From positions 334 through 6,669 of the forward strand of contig JAKAIJ010000145.1 of the NCBI GenBank assembly GCA_021814355.1: a stretch of DNA of 6,336 bases, written 5' to 3'. This stretch comes from Acidobacteriota bacterium. Its GTDB lineage: Bacteria > Acidobacteriota > UBA4820 > DSQY01. A program made the translations under genes and the position numbers. The notes beneath the pieces are model-generated. The model saw only the letters and a list, made by a program, of their open reading frames with translations, was not told the DNA's origin and ran no database searches. Each line of letters opens with the position of its first letter. The first letter of the stretch is position 1. Shown piece after piece: positions 6,291 to 6,336 of this stretch.

Positions 6291-6336
6291 TTGCAGACGC
6301 GCTGGAGTCAGACGAGCCGCCGCAGCCCTGCGGCGA
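6291..6336 (+). CDS. Possible start of a further gene (cut by window edge)
   Basis: AAGGAG at 6278-6283 is a strong Shine-Dalgarno match seven bases before a TTG at 6291, and that frame stays open for 15 codons to the window end. It would lie 75 bases after the transporter stop on the same strand. No product can be named from so few residues. Against it: a non-ATG start, and an 8-bp inverted repeat (CGCCGCAG 6318-6325 / CTGCGGCG 6328-6335) inside the frame, which could instead be part of a terminator running past the edge. Confidence 0.22.
   Translation, partial: MQTRWSQTSRRSPAA

Overview
The window is very GC-rich, with codons that end mostly in G or C. It holds three clear protein genes, one of them cut by the left edge, and a possible fourth gene start at the right edge. 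A Hanks-type kinase fused through one membrane helix to a long TPR array, together with an NRAMP transporter carrying a C-terminal UspA domain, is an architecture common in Acidobacteriota. Myxococcota and other GC-rich Gram-negative lineages also have it. Assignment to Acidobacteriota is an inference from gene style, not from a marker gene.

Layout: (1) minus strand, left edge to 1037: a class I/II PLP-dependent aminotransferase, 345 residues visible, C-terminus outside the window. (2) 1038-1223: an intergenic leader with two strong inverted repeats and a possible promoter for the aminotransferase. (3) minus strand, 1224-4127: a 967-residue membrane-anchored Ser/Thr protein kinase with a TPR sensor domain. 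(4) 4128-4289: a divergent intergenic region with a good -10 box for the kinase. (5) plus strand, 4290-6215: an NRAMP-family divalent metal transporter with a C-terminal universal stress protein (ATP-binding type) domain. (6) 6216-6336: a short tail with weak hairpins and a possible start of another gene.

The kinase and transporter are divergently transcribed from a shared 162-base region, so they could share control, but nothing in the sequence proves a functional link. The kinase and aminotransferase lie on the same strand but are separated by 186 bases with structured DNA, so they are probably not tightly co-translated. The least ordinary feature is in the kinase. The loop between its DFG and SPE motifs is expanded by about 95 residues made of four degenerate 24-residue repeats. 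Each repeat carries one threonine in the same register, and the native activation-loop Thr260 falls in the same 24-residue phase.
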